A stretch of DNA of 64,000 nt from CAVSWT01 sp963731745. Its GTDB lineage: Bacteria > Bacteroidota > Ignavibacteria > Ignavibacteriales > Ignavibacteriaceae. The notes under the pieces are model-generated. The model had not been told where the DNA came from, ran no database searches, and saw only the letters and a list, made by a program, of their open reading frames with translations. Location: contig CAVSWT010000016.1 in NCBI GenBank assembly GCA_963731745.1, positions 288,334-352,333 of the forward strand. The letters run 5' to 3'. This document shows positions 53,298 through 62,683 of the stretch, in pieces. Numbering within the stretch: the stretch's first letter is position 1; every line of letters begins with the position of its first letter. A program made the position numbers and the translations under genes.

Positions 53298-55469
53298 TTA
53301 ATTTTCCCATTTAGGCCTAATACCAGGTGCGTAAGGGAATTTTAGGCTTTCATAATATTCCAATGTTTTATCCGGCTTTTCTAATCCAGCAGGAATTTTT
53401 TGATGAGAAAATGTTTGGAAAAAAAGCACACAAGCATTTCTCCACCATATCGCTTCTTTCTTTTGAATATTTAAAAGCATTCTAACTTGATTAAATCTTT
53501 CATCATCAATCGAGCCTTTTAAAGATTGCCAGGTTTTAATCATATCTCCAACTGCTTTAGCCCCATCATAATAATGATAACACAATTCATCCCATAATGT
53601 GTTACCGGATTTTAATTTGTAATTCCAGCTTACATGATGAAACCATAAAAGAAATTTTTCAGGACAAGTTTTAAGCGAAGAAAAAGAATCTGCAACTTCC
53701 GGGTAATATAGATCAACAGCATCGCTCCCGGTTTTTGTACGATCAAAACCTATTCCATCAGTATCCACTTTGCTGTAATAGACTGATGTCCAATCAATAC
53801 GCGGCTTATCTTTTATCCACGGGCCCGGGCCGTAATGATGATCCCAGCCCATCTGATGATGAAGTCCTAAAGGAGTCATATAATTAACAATTGTTTCGCG
53901 GGAAGAAAGCATCATATTCAAAACTTTATCTATAAAACTTTTATCATTTGTAAATGTCATTCTTATCCATTCATCCGCAATTTCTTCTGAAGTTAGGGTA
54001 TGGTCCCAGGCAAGTCGTCCGAATGCATACCAATTAGATTGACCGAAAATATGCCCCGTCCAATTACGGTCCGTTCCAATATTAGCAACACCAGCGATAC
54101 CGGATAGAGATTGATTATCTAAAGTGCCGTCAATAACTTTTGCAACAGTTGAACCTTTACCTTTTGCGTATGTATCCGACTCAAGACATTCTTTATACAT
54201 TGGGGCAAGATACGCCAACGTGGTAGCTTGTCCCAAATATTCTTGTGTTAACTGAAACTCCATCATCAATGGTGTTTTAGGCATAGCTCCAAATAAAGGA
54301 TGAAATGGTTCCCTAGGCTGAAAATCTATCGGTCCATTTTTAACTTGTATAAATACATTCGAATTAAATTTACCGTCAAGAGGTTTAAACTCATTATACG
54401 CCTGCTTGGCTCTGTCTACAGGAATTTCATTGCTATAAACAAAAGCCCTCCACATAACTACACCGCCAAAAGGCTGCAATGCTTCTGCAAGCATGTTTGC
54501 ACCGTCTGCATGATTTCTATTATAATCTTGCGGCCCGGGCTGTCCTTCAGAATTCGCTTTAACTACGAAACCGCCAAAGTCAGGTACATACCTATAAATT
54601 TCTTTTACTTTTTCTTTCCACCAATTATTCACATTTTGATCAATAGGATCTGCAGTTTTCAAGCCGCCAATTTCAACCGGTGCACTGAATCTTGCAGTTA
54701 GATATACTCTAACTCCATAAGGACGAAAAACATCGGCAAGTGCTTTTACCTTTTCCAAATATTGGCTAGTAAGAACCCAGGCATTTGCATTCACATTTGT
54801 AAGCACTGCTCCATTGATTCCGATGCTTGCATCAGCTCTAGCATAATCATAATATCTTTGGTCAATATATCCGGGCAATCTGTGCCAATCCCAAATAGAA
54901 AAGCCGGCATAATTTCTTTCAGAAGTTCTATCTAAATTGTCCCAGTGATTAAGAAGTCTTAATTTTATTTTAGGCGAACTAAAGATTGCAAGATTATCAA
55001 TGCTTTGATGAGTTTGCATCAACCGTAAAAAATTAAATACTCCATACAAAACGCCAATATCTTTTTTAGCAGCAATTATTATAACTTTTTTTTGATTATA
55101 ATTTGCTGATTTTATAATAAATCCTTCATCATTAATTTTCTTGAAATCTTCTTCTGAAATTATTGAAGATATGATTTTCGAATTTTGATTAGTACCAAGA
55201 ATAATCAATCCGTCAGCATTTACATCAGAATATTTTTTGATAGACTTTCCCAACATACTTTTCAAATCTTCATTTAATTCCGCAAAAGCTATACGCGAAG
55301 TAGCGGAGGTATCGTTAGAAATAATTCCATTTATATTACTTCTATAAGCATTTAAAATTTGAGCATTACTTATTAAATCATACCGCAGCCACAGCCTGTA
55401 ACCGTCTTCAGCATGTGTATTAAATGTAAATAAAAATGGAATAATCAGAATCAAAAATATTTTTTTCAT
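53298..55469 (-). CDS. GH67 alpha-glucuronidase (exported)
   Basis: A 723-residue enzyme with a signal peptide (IFLILIIPFLFTFNTHA), followed by EDGYRLWLRYD, the standard GH67 start. The core contains SIWDWHRLPGYIDQRYYDYA, NVNANAWVLTSQYL, FVVKANSEGQPGPQDYNRNH with its acid Glu, and MEFQLTQEYLGQATTLAYLA. The C-terminal domain has MGWDHHYGPGPW. GH67 removes 4-O-methyl-glucuronic acid from the non-reducing end of xylooligosaccharides. The exported form is less common than the cytoplasmic one. It lies 26 bases after the esterase gene and 33 before the aldonate dehydratase, in the same operon. Confidence 0.94.
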   Translation of the reverse strand: MKKIFLILIIPFLFTFNTHAEDGYRLWLRYDLISNAQILNAYRSNINGIISNDTSATSRIAFAELNEDLKSMLGKSIKKYSDVNADGLIILGTNQNSKIISSIISEEDFKKINDEGFIIKSANYNQKKVIIIAAKKDIGVLYGVFNFLRLMQTHQSIDNLAIFSSPKIKLRLLNHWDNLDRTSERNYAGFSIWDWHRLPGYIDQRYYDYARADASIGINGAVLTNVNANAWVLTSQYLEKVKALADVFRPYGVRVYLTARFSAPVEIGGLKTADPIDQNVNNWWKEKVKEIYRYVPDFGGFVVKANSEGQPGPQDYNRNHADGANMLAEALQPFGGVVMWRAFVYSNEIPVDRAKQAYNEFKPLDGKFNSNVFIQVKNGPIDFQPREPFHPLFGAMPKTPLMMEFQLTQEYLGQATTLAYLAPMYKECLESDTYAKGKGSTVAKVIDGTLDNQSLSGIAGVANIGTDRNWTGHIFGQSNWYAFGRLAWDHTLTSEEIADEWIRMTFTNDKSFIDKVLNMMLSSRETIVNYMTPLGLHHQMGWDHHYGPGPWIKDKPRIDWTSVYYSKVDTDGIGFDRTKTGSDAVDLYYPEVADSFSSLKTCPEKFLLWFHHVSWNYKLKSGNTLWDELCYHYYDGAKAVGDMIKTWQSLKGSIDDERFNQVRMLLNIQKKEAIWWRNACVLFFQTFSHQKIPAGLEKPDKTLEYYESLKFPYAPGIRPKWEN

Positions 55470-55495
55470 TTTTTTTCTTAGGAATTAGTTGATAG

Positions 55496-56590
55496 CTAAT
55501 CTAATTTTTTAAAGTCAGTTTTATCTGCATATTTTTCCAATTGGAACCCGATAATTTTCCCTTCTTCATTTCGTTTAAAATGAAGTAATAAGAATTGGCC
55601 AATGGAATAAAAATCATTTTCAGTTTCCGCGTGTAAGTTCACTGATCCTAATTGAACAGAATGCGCAGTCAGATTTTTATTTTTTGCCTCGATGCTGATT
55701 GTATCTTCATCGGTTGACCGATAATCACCTATATAATTGCTCAGATTATTTCCATTTAATTGAATAGGTGTTTTTTCAAATGCAAATTGCAGCCCTCTTG
55801 TAAAACCTTCAGCTTTACCGCCTGAATGCCCCGCTCCCATAATTACCTTTGCTTTAAACTTAAGATCGGCAAACTTTTTCTCTTCAAGCAAATTAGAAAA
55901 TTTCTGAAAATTATCTGCTTGCTCATACTCACCAATGCCCATAAATAATTTGGCTTTTAGATTTTTGTTCTTTTCGGAATACTGGTTTAGATAAGAATAA
56001 ATTATATTCTTATCCCATTGGAGTGCGGGACTTGTTAACACATATTTGCTAAACAAGTTTGGTTCGTTCAGCATGGCGTATAAAGTAAAAAGTCCACCAA
56101 GAGAACATCCTATTAACGTTCGATCATTTGGTGAAGTTTTATATTTTGACTCAATAAAAGGTATCAATTCATTTTTTATAAATTCTAAAAACTTTTTTGC
56201 CCCGCCTCCTGTCGGCTCTTGCTTAGTTTTTGATGGTGTAAAATCAATAACTCTTAATGAGTCAGGATTTGGATTTTCTCCTCCCCAGGTTATACCCACT
56301 ATAATGGCATCAGGTAAAAAACCATCATAATATTGCTCGCCATAAATGGCTTGAAGTAAAGTAAAATCCCATTGAGCGTCTAACAAATAAATAACCGGAA
56401 AAGTTTTACCGGGATCATTAATATTTCTCGGAAGATTAATATAAAGTTTATAATCCTTTTCAGTGATAGTTGATTTTATGTTTAATTCTTGAGTGCCCTG
56501 GATTTCAACTTGTTTAGAATTGATGACTTCCTGAGAATAAATAATATTACTCAAGTACAAAAACATCATTAAATAAATTAATTTTAACAT
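55496..56590 (-). CDS. Exported esterase (PF00756/IroE-type alpha/beta hydrolase)
   Basis: A 364-residue protein with a signal peptide (LIYLMMFLYLSNIIYSQ). The esterase domain has LYINLPRNINDPGKTFPVIY, LLDAQWDF, and IIVGITWGGENPNPDSLRVI. The nucleophile is S163 in IGCSLGGLFTLYAM, and the His is in KVIMGAGHSGGKAEG. A C-terminal domain of about 90 residues (YIGDYRSTDEDTISIEAKNK) resembles small lipocalin-like extensions of this group. In a glucuronoxylan operon it may cut acetyl, feruloyl or glucuronoyl esters; which one is not visible. It is 33 bases after GH43. Confidence 0.87.
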   Translation of the reverse strand: MLKLIYLMMFLYLSNIIYSQEVINSKQVEIQGTQELNIKSTITEKDYKLYINLPRNINDPGKTFPVIYLLDAQWDFTLLQAIYGEQYYDGFLPDAIIVGITWGGENPNPDSLRVIDFTPSKTKQEPTGGGAKKFLEFIKNELIPFIESKYKTSPNDRTLIGCSLGGLFTLYAMLNEPNLFSKYVLTSPALQWDKNIIYSYLNQYSEKNKNLKAKLFMGIGEYEQADNFQKFSNLLEEKKFADLKFKAKVIMGAGHSGGKAEGFTRGLQFAFEKTPIQLNGNNLSNYIGDYRSTDEDTISIEAKNKNLTAHSVQLGSVNLHAETENDFYSIGQFLLLHFKRNEEGKIIGFQLEKYADKTDFKKLD

Positions 56591-56623
56591 TGAGTTCTTT
56601 AGGGATTAAATCTTATAAAAAAA

Positions 56624-58372
56624 TTATTTGTTTTCATATACAGCATCATTACCGGAATATTCAAAGTAATCGAATGCAGCCGTGCTGTTTGATTGTTTAC
56701 CCATTGAGGTTGCATATAAAGCAAAAATACATCCGGTAAAATCCTTTGGTATTTTTACGCTTAGATATTTAGCATCAACATTATCCTTTAGTAAATTCCA
56801 ATCAACATTTTCATCATCATTTTTCGTAAAAGAATAATAAAACGAATAAACATCTCTATCAGCTTTAATCTGAAGATTCAAATCCGTCTTATTTTCTTCT
56901 TCACTTATTTCTTTTGATGCTAACAATTCCATTTGATCATTAACAATACTGGAATCCATTGATCTATAAAGTTGAATTATTGGTTTATTATTTTCGATTG
57001 ATTTACAAATAAAATAAAACCGAGTTTCACTCATAAAAATTAATAACCCAGCTTTTTCATTTTCTGATTTTGGCGAAAAATCCATAGACGTACTTGCAGT
57101 GCAAGTTAAATGCTGCTGGCGGTGCCCAAGAAAAGATGGATTCATTTTTCCTGAACAAGTTTCAGGGCGAACCTTTATGGTTACATAATCTTTTCTATCA
57201 GTTAGATCATACCATTTTTGTCTTAATGTTCTTAGAAAAACCCAATCATTGTCTAACTTATCTTTATCAAAATTATATTTTAATTTAAAGTTTCCTGCGT
57301 AAGGCCTAATGGCAAATTCTTTTTTAGGAGGAAGCGGATATGGATAAAAATATTGAACTTCCTCATATTCAGGATTTATTACTGGCCAGCCCTCTTCCCA
57401 TTTTACCGGTGCTAAAAAAGTTTCTCTTCCAGTATTATCATAGTCGCCGTCTTTAATTAAATACGGCCTTATTCCTAGAAATACAGCCCACCATTCTCCA
57501 TTATCTAATTCAACAAAATCTGCATGACCGGTTGAGGTGATTGGATTTTTTCTTGCGGGGTCTAAATCTCGTTGAGTTAATATTGGATTTTTTTCATAAG
57601 AAGTGAAAGGGCCGAAAATATCTTTGCTTCTAAATACTACTTCAGAATGCTGATCTGATGTACCGCCTTCAGCTGCAATCAAGTAGTAGTAGTTATTTAC
57701 CTGAAATATATGAGGTGCTTCAATCCAAACTGGATTTTTGGATAAATCGGTTCCGCCATTTACAATAATATGTTCGTTACCAATTGGCTTCAAAGTCTTT
57801 AAATCGATTTCATGAATTCTTATGGTTCTATGCCCTTCATAAAGCGGCTTGTTATCAGGAGCTACACTATTATAAATAATGTACAGTTTGCCGTTCTCGT
57901 CAAAAAAAGGTGATGGATCGATCCCATCTATTTCCGGAAGCCAAACCGGATTTGACCAGGGGCCTTCGGGAGATTTTGAAGTTACAATAAAATTCCCTCC
58001 TTTATCCACAATGGTGCAGGTAACATAAAAGGTTCCATTATTATATCTAATAGAAGGAGCAAATAAACCGCGGGAAACTCCCTGTCCATCCAAATCTAAT
58101 TGTTCAGGCCTGTCTAGTACGTGACCGATTAATTTCCAGTTAACAAGATCTTTACTTTGAAAAACCGGGAGGCCAGGATAATATGAAAAAGTTGAATTCA
58201 CTAAATAAAAATTATCATCTACTTTACAAATACTTGGATCTGGATAAAATCCGGCTAAAATTGGATTGGCAAACATTGGTTCATTTTGAGCTGATATATC
58301 TGAAGTATAAACAGCTAAAAAGAATATTAGAAATATTAAAAAGCTAAAAATAATTTTCATTTGTTTTCTCAT
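56624..58372 (-). CDS. Secreted GH43 beta-xylosidase / arabinofuranosidase
   Basis: A 582-residue enzyme with signal peptide (IIFSFLIFLIFFLAVYTSDI). The five-bladed propeller has the base Asp in GFYPDPSICKVDD, a second Asp in GIDPSPFFDENG and the acid Glu in PVWIEAPHIF. FSYYPGLPVFQSKDLVNWKL is also typical of this branch. The C-terminal half (from about 370) is a beta-sandwich with HRQQHLTCTASTSMDFSP, the usual second domain of xylosidases. It would release xylose or arabinose from xylooligosaccharides. It starts 16 bases after GH115. The family has mixed specificity, so xylosidase and arabinofuranosidase activity both remain possible. Confidence 0.93.
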   Translation of the reverse strand: MRKQMKIIFSFLIFLIFFLAVYTSDISAQNEPMFANPILAGFYPDPSICKVDDNFYLVNSTFSYYPGLPVFQSKDLVNWKLIGHVLDRPEQLDLDGQGVSRGLFAPSIRYNNGTFYVTCTIVDKGGNFIVTSKSPEGPWSNPVWLPEIDGIDPSPFFDENGKLYIIYNSVAPDNKPLYEGHRTIRIHEIDLKTLKPIGNEHIIVNGGTDLSKNPVWIEAPHIFQVNNYYYLIAAEGGTSDQHSEVVFRSKDIFGPFTSYEKNPILTQRDLDPARKNPITSTGHADFVELDNGEWWAVFLGIRPYLIKDGDYDNTGRETFLAPVKWEEGWPVINPEYEEVQYFYPYPLPPKKEFAIRPYAGNFKLKYNFDKDKLDNDWVFLRTLRQKWYDLTDRKDYVTIKVRPETCSGKMNPSFLGHRQQHLTCTASTSMDFSPKSENEKAGLLIFMSETRFYFICKSIENNKPIIQLYRSMDSSIVNDQMELLASKEISEEENKTDLNLQIKADRDVYSFYYSFTKNDDENVDWNLLKDNVDAKYLSVKIPKDFTGCIFALYATSMGKQSNSTAAFDYFEYSGNDAVYENK

Positions 58373-58388
58373 ATATAATTTTTAAAAG

Positions 58389-61358
58389 TTAATTTATTTT
58401 GTGGAAACTCTCCGGCGGACCTAAATAACTGGGTTTAACTCCTCCGAGATCTACTATAATTTTTTCTATCACAACCCCAGGGTCAACCATCCAAATTTTT
58501 AATGTATGATAACCAGTTTTTGAAATAAAATATTTTGAATGGCTATAACGTGCATTATTCATAACTGAAACTTCCCAATCCCTATTTCCATTCTGAGCAT
58601 TATAATTAGAAGGAACTAAAGTAATAATTTGAGGAGTTTCATTATCAAATGAAACGGCATACCTTAATGCCCTTCCAGCCATAAAGTTTAAAGTAGGTGA
58701 GAATATTCCTTCTACATCAACCGAGTCTTTATGGAGTAAATACATCTTATATTCAAGGCATGGAGAATCTTTTCCCGGAACTGCCGGAGGTTCATCAACA
58801 GGCGCATTCGCTCTCATACCGGAAAGAGTACGGCCATAATCTTCAATTTTTATCCAGTGTCTTGAACCGCTGTCAGTATTCTTTGTATAATGTTGTGCTT
58901 CTATCGAAACATAACCTTCGCTTTCAACAAAACCATCAAGAGATTTTCTGGTTACTTCTGTTGGATTAAATGATTCAACTTTGAGCGTAACAGATTTATT
59001 GGTTCCTTCAATTCTCACCGTACCGCTCCTTTTTTCTTTAGGAGCTTTTTCCCAATCAATGCTGATCCAGATGCGCTTATCTTTCTCAACAGAACCTTTT
59101 GTTTCACTCATCTTAATCCAGGGACTACTTGCAATTGCTGTAAATGTGAAAGGAATCTTTCCTTTGTTAAAAATATCTATATAATGCTGCTGTTGATTGA
59201 ATACATCAAAGGTTGGTAAAACTGCTTCACTCTGCTCTCCTGGCCAAACAGATTCAGATCCTTCGATTGATACTCCCATTATTGATGAATCAGGTACTTT
59301 GATTTCTTTAAGGTCAATTGCTCTAAGGCTATTATGAGGAGGATCATTCCAGCTAGTATATCCCAAATGTGTTTGATCCATAAAATGGTTCCATTTTCCA
59401 TCAAGAAAAGAACGATTAAAATATCCCATCATAGTTGTGTCTTCTCTAAAAAGCGAACGTGTTTCTTCCGCCATATCGTTGGTACTAGCTCTCTCTTGCT
59501 TTGCATATAATTCATTTCTGCCGGCAGCAAAATATAATTGATTCACAATTGCACAAGCTTTGGCTGGAAATAAGACAAGTTCATAAAATGCAGCTCGTTT
59601 TTCTTGCGGAAGCTTATTATAAATTTCTTCTGCTTTAGTCGCGATTGTATTGTAATCTTTAACTACTATTTCAGCTTCGTTATAATTAATAAGGCTATAA
59701 GTTGTTGGACTAAGCAATTCAGGTTTTCGCCTTCCATTATACTTTGTATACTTCTCAATTATATCTGCAATATCATTTGCATATTTAGACCCGAATTGAA
59801 ATTCAGCCCATTGGCGTGTATATTCATTTAGATTTTTGTTTGTCCATTTTTTTGTATTCCAGGCAAGATCCATAAAATATTCAAGTGGGAATTCATATCC
59901 TTTAAAATGACCGACATTGACAATCCAAATTCTATCCGCTCCATACTGTTTTGCAAGAGACATCTGATCCCAAATTTTAGAAATGGGACTTGTATTTATC
60001 CATTGGTAACTTCTTGGCCCGCCATGATAATCAAAGTGATAGTATACACCTGCACCGCCGCTTCGTTCACGTTCTTCAGCAGTTGGCAAACGTCTAACAT
60101 TACCCCAATTGTCCTCAGCCCAAAGAAGAGTTATATCATCGGGGACGCGCATACCTGCATTATAGAAGTCCTGCACTTCTTTATAAAGACACCACATTTG
60201 AGGAACTTTAGTAACATCTTTTTTAGTTTCTTCACTTATAATATTCCGCTGAACTTTAATAATCTTTTCAAGCAATTCCATATTGGCTTCCGGCCCGCCT
60301 GGCGCCATAGGTGTGTCATTCGCACCGCGCAATCCCATGGTGATAATATTTTCATAATCTTTATTTCTCCGAATCCCCTCCCGCCAAAAATTATTAAGGG
60401 TATCAGGGTATTTCGCATAGTTCCAGGTTCCTATAGTTTTAAGATACCTTCTATCCCATTCTTTTTGAGCACGTATCATTGGTTCCTGATGTGAAGTTCC
60501 CATAACGATTCCATATTCATCTGCAAGCTTTGGATTTTCCGGATCATCTTCATTAAATGCATTGTTCCACATTGCAGGCCAGAGATAGTTCCCTTTTAAC
60601 CGGAGAATCAGCGCAAATAATTTTGTATAAAACAAATGGTTATAATTTGCCACACCTTCAGGAATTGGCGGATTTTTTTGTGGAGTTACGAACCCGTATT
60701 TGCCTATCATCCAGTTAGTGAGATCAGGATATTCATCATTTAAAAATATCCCACGGTATTTTACAGACGGTTCACCCAAACTATGTTTCCCCGGTTTAAC
60801 ATAAAGTTTGTCATGCTTTTGAACCGGAACATCTGCCCACCAGTACCAGGGAGAAACGCCAATATTTTTTGAAAGATCGTAGATCCCATAAATGGTTCCT
60901 CTTTTATCGCTGCCGCAAATTACTAGCGCATGTTTAACTGTTGGGAATGGATTGTTAATAGTTTGAGTAATGAATTTTTCCCATTTATCTTTCAATCCAT
61001 CTACATTTAATTTTTTATTTTCAATAAGCTTTTGTATCAAAGGGCTTCTATCTAAAGAGCCTATTATGATTACATTTTCTGAATTAGGAATATTATCAGT
61101 ATTGAATTCAGGTTTGGCATTTGTTACTTTGCCAATATCAGTTTGAAGATCTTTAGCTGCTCGAATAACGCCTGGAAAATCCTGGGAACTGATAAAGATT
61201 GCAGATGATTTGCCTGATTCGGAAATGACAAAACTTCCATTTGCTTTGTTAGTTGTAACGTATGATCCATCCGCTTTACCTGAAACATTTTGTCCCGGAT
61301 AAAGGTTTGAGAAAAAAAATATCGACAAAGTAATTATTTGAAAAATTTTATTATTCAT
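58389..61358 (-). CDS. GH115 alpha-glucuronidase (exported)
   Basis: A 989-residue enzyme with signal peptide (IFQIITLSIFFFSNLYPGQ). It follows the GH115 layout: an N-terminal alpha/beta domain (HALVICGSDKRGTIYGIYDL), SPWYWWADVPV, the barrel with YRGIFLNDEYPDLTNWMIGK and YLWPAMWNNAFNEDDPENPK, TLLWAEDNWGNVRRLPTAEE, HFDYHGGPRSYQWINTSPIS, and a helical bundle. The C-terminal beta domain contains VESEGYVSIEAQHYTKNTD. GH115 cuts glucuronosyl branches from internal and terminal xylose units of polymeric xylan, complementing GH67. It lies 27 bases after the GH8 gene, in the same operon. Confidence 0.94.
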   Translation of the reverse strand: MNNKIFQIITLSIFFFSNLYPGQNVSGKADGSYVTTNKANGSFVISESGKSSAIFISSQDFPGVIRAAKDLQTDIGKVTNAKPEFNTDNIPNSENVIIIGSLDRSPLIQKLIENKKLNVDGLKDKWEKFITQTINNPFPTVKHALVICGSDKRGTIYGIYDLSKNIGVSPWYWWADVPVQKHDKLYVKPGKHSLGEPSVKYRGIFLNDEYPDLTNWMIGKYGFVTPQKNPPIPEGVANYNHLFYTKLFALILRLKGNYLWPAMWNNAFNEDDPENPKLADEYGIVMGTSHQEPMIRAQKEWDRRYLKTIGTWNYAKYPDTLNNFWREGIRRNKDYENIITMGLRGANDTPMAPGGPEANMELLEKIIKVQRNIISEETKKDVTKVPQMWCLYKEVQDFYNAGMRVPDDITLLWAEDNWGNVRRLPTAEERERSGGAGVYYHFDYHGGPRSYQWINTSPISKIWDQMSLAKQYGADRIWIVNVGHFKGYEFPLEYFMDLAWNTKKWTNKNLNEYTRQWAEFQFGSKYANDIADIIEKYTKYNGRRKPELLSPTTYSLINYNEAEIVVKDYNTIATKAEEIYNKLPQEKRAAFYELVLFPAKACAIVNQLYFAAGRNELYAKQERASTNDMAEETRSLFREDTTMMGYFNRSFLDGKWNHFMDQTHLGYTSWNDPPHNSLRAIDLKEIKVPDSSIMGVSIEGSESVWPGEQSEAVLPTFDVFNQQQHYIDIFNKGKIPFTFTAIASSPWIKMSETKGSVEKDKRIWISIDWEKAPKEKRSGTVRIEGTNKSVTLKVESFNPTEVTRKSLDGFVESEGYVSIEAQHYTKNTDSGSRHWIKIEDYGRTLSGMRANAPVDEPPAVPGKDSPCLEYKMYLLHKDSVDVEGIFSPTLNFMAGRALRYAVSFDNETPQIITLVPSNYNAQNGNRDWEVSVMNNARYSHSKYFISKTGYHTLKIWMVDPGVVIEKIIVDLGGVKPSYLGPPESFHKIN

Positions 61359-61385
61359 TTTTCATAACTCATTTATTTTAAAACA

Positions 61386-62657
61386 TTATTTTTTTGCTTG
61401 TAATTTATAAATTCTAAAATTACCGCTTACCTGAAGCATTCCAAGCATGTAAAGCATACTGTCATAATAACGAAATTCACCGGTTGGTACTTCAACATTC
61501 CAAAGATCTTCCAAAAAATCTTTTCTATTCTCAAAAGTTGAAGCAAGACATGCCGACGCATTCATGGCAACTAAACCGGTACTGTGAGCTTTAGATAATT
61601 CTTTACCATCTAAAGTAAAATTGTTGCCGTACTTATCGACTCCCTGTGAATAAAAAAAGTTTAAGAGTCGATTACATTCGTCAATTGCAAATTTATTTTT
61701 TGCAAACCAGATATAATCAACTGCAATATTTGCAATAGTCCGCCATGCATCAAATCTGAAATCACCATGGCCTTGATTCCATACATCTTTAGGAGTTCCA
61801 TCAAAGTTTGCATAATCAGGCATTAATCCGGTTTCTGGATTTGTTGTTTTTATAAAGAATACTCTACTTGTTTCTGCCGCATCACTCCAAAATTTATTGT
61901 TATTATCTGCCCATAGGCTCCACAGTTCATAATAATGAGGAAGATGATAAGATGGATCGGTAAAATCATCAGCACCGCCATCAGGGACAAATACAACTTG
62001 TTTTTCTTTTTTGTTGAACATATTTGTAACTACATTTCGATCATCAGAATATTCAGCTTTGCTTAACATGGCATCTAAAATTTCATTTGCCTCTTTACTG
62101 TAATTAAATATTCCTTCTCCATCACCCCATCTTGCAGAAGCGAACAATAAAGTCATAGCAAACCATTCCTCTCCATCGGAAGCAGACCCAGGTGATAATT
62201 GTTCACCTGTAGTTTTACAATGCCAGGCAAAATAACCTTTTCGTTCGCCGGATTGATGCTGCATATACGTTTTAGCCCATTTCCAAATTCTGTTAAACTG
62301 CGTTTGTTTGTCTAACTGAACTGTAATCATCATTCCATAGGACATACCTTCTGTACGAACATCTTTATTATTAATGTCTTCTATGTAAGCCATGTCATTT
62401 TCAACAGGATAATAAATCCGCTGTGATTTATCATCTCCATAAAAAAGTTGATCAAATGCTGAATTTATTTTCGCATTTATTTCGCTATCAGTCTTTCCTA
62501 AAAGCTCTTTGAAAAGATTTGGATAATTATTTGAATGAAAGGCTCCATTTCCAGCTATCGGCGCTGATGAAGAATCTGTATGTAAAGAAGAAAATATTTC
62601 TATAGAGAATAAATTTGCTGCAATAAATATTAGTATGATGTTTAGATTATTTCGCAT
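61386..62657 (-). CDS. GH8 xylanase / reducing-end exo-oligoxylanase
   Basis: A 423-residue protein with a signal peptide (NIILIFIAANLFSIEIFSS). The (alpha/alpha)6 barrel shows AFHSNNYPNLFKELLGKTDS, VENDMAYIEDINNKDVRTEG with the acid Glu in RTEGMSYGMMI, and GYFAWHCKTTGE. Further on are EEWFAMTLLFASARWGDGEG and FRFDAWRTIANIAVDYIW. The layout is close to reducing-end xylose-releasing exo-oligoxylanases (Rex), which shorten xylooligosaccharides from the reducing end; endo-xylanase activity is possible too. It lies 26 bases after the beta-helix gene. Confidence 0.92.
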   Translation of the reverse strand: MRNNLNIILIFIAANLFSIEIFSSLHTDSSSAPIAGNGAFHSNNYPNLFKELLGKTDSEINAKINSAFDQLFYGDDKSQRIYYPVENDMAYIEDINNKDVRTEGMSYGMMITVQLDKQTQFNRIWKWAKTYMQHQSGERKGYFAWHCKTTGEQLSPGSASDGEEWFAMTLLFASARWGDGEGIFNYSKEANEILDAMLSKAEYSDDRNVVTNMFNKKEKQVVFVPDGGADDFTDPSYHLPHYYELWSLWADNNNKFWSDAAETSRVFFIKTTNPETGLMPDYANFDGTPKDVWNQGHGDFRFDAWRTIANIAVDYIWFAKNKFAIDECNRLLNFFYSQGVDKYGNNFTLDGKELSKAHSTGLVAMNASACLASTFENRKDFLEDLWNVEVPTGEFRYYDSMLYMLGMLQVSGNFRIYKLQAKK

Positions 62658-62683
62658 ATATATTTCTAAGTTTTAATTTTATT

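Noticed and set aside
59907..60494. 195-residue open frame antisense to GH115
   Set aside because: No ribosome site or known motif, and GH115 conservation fully explains the open frame.
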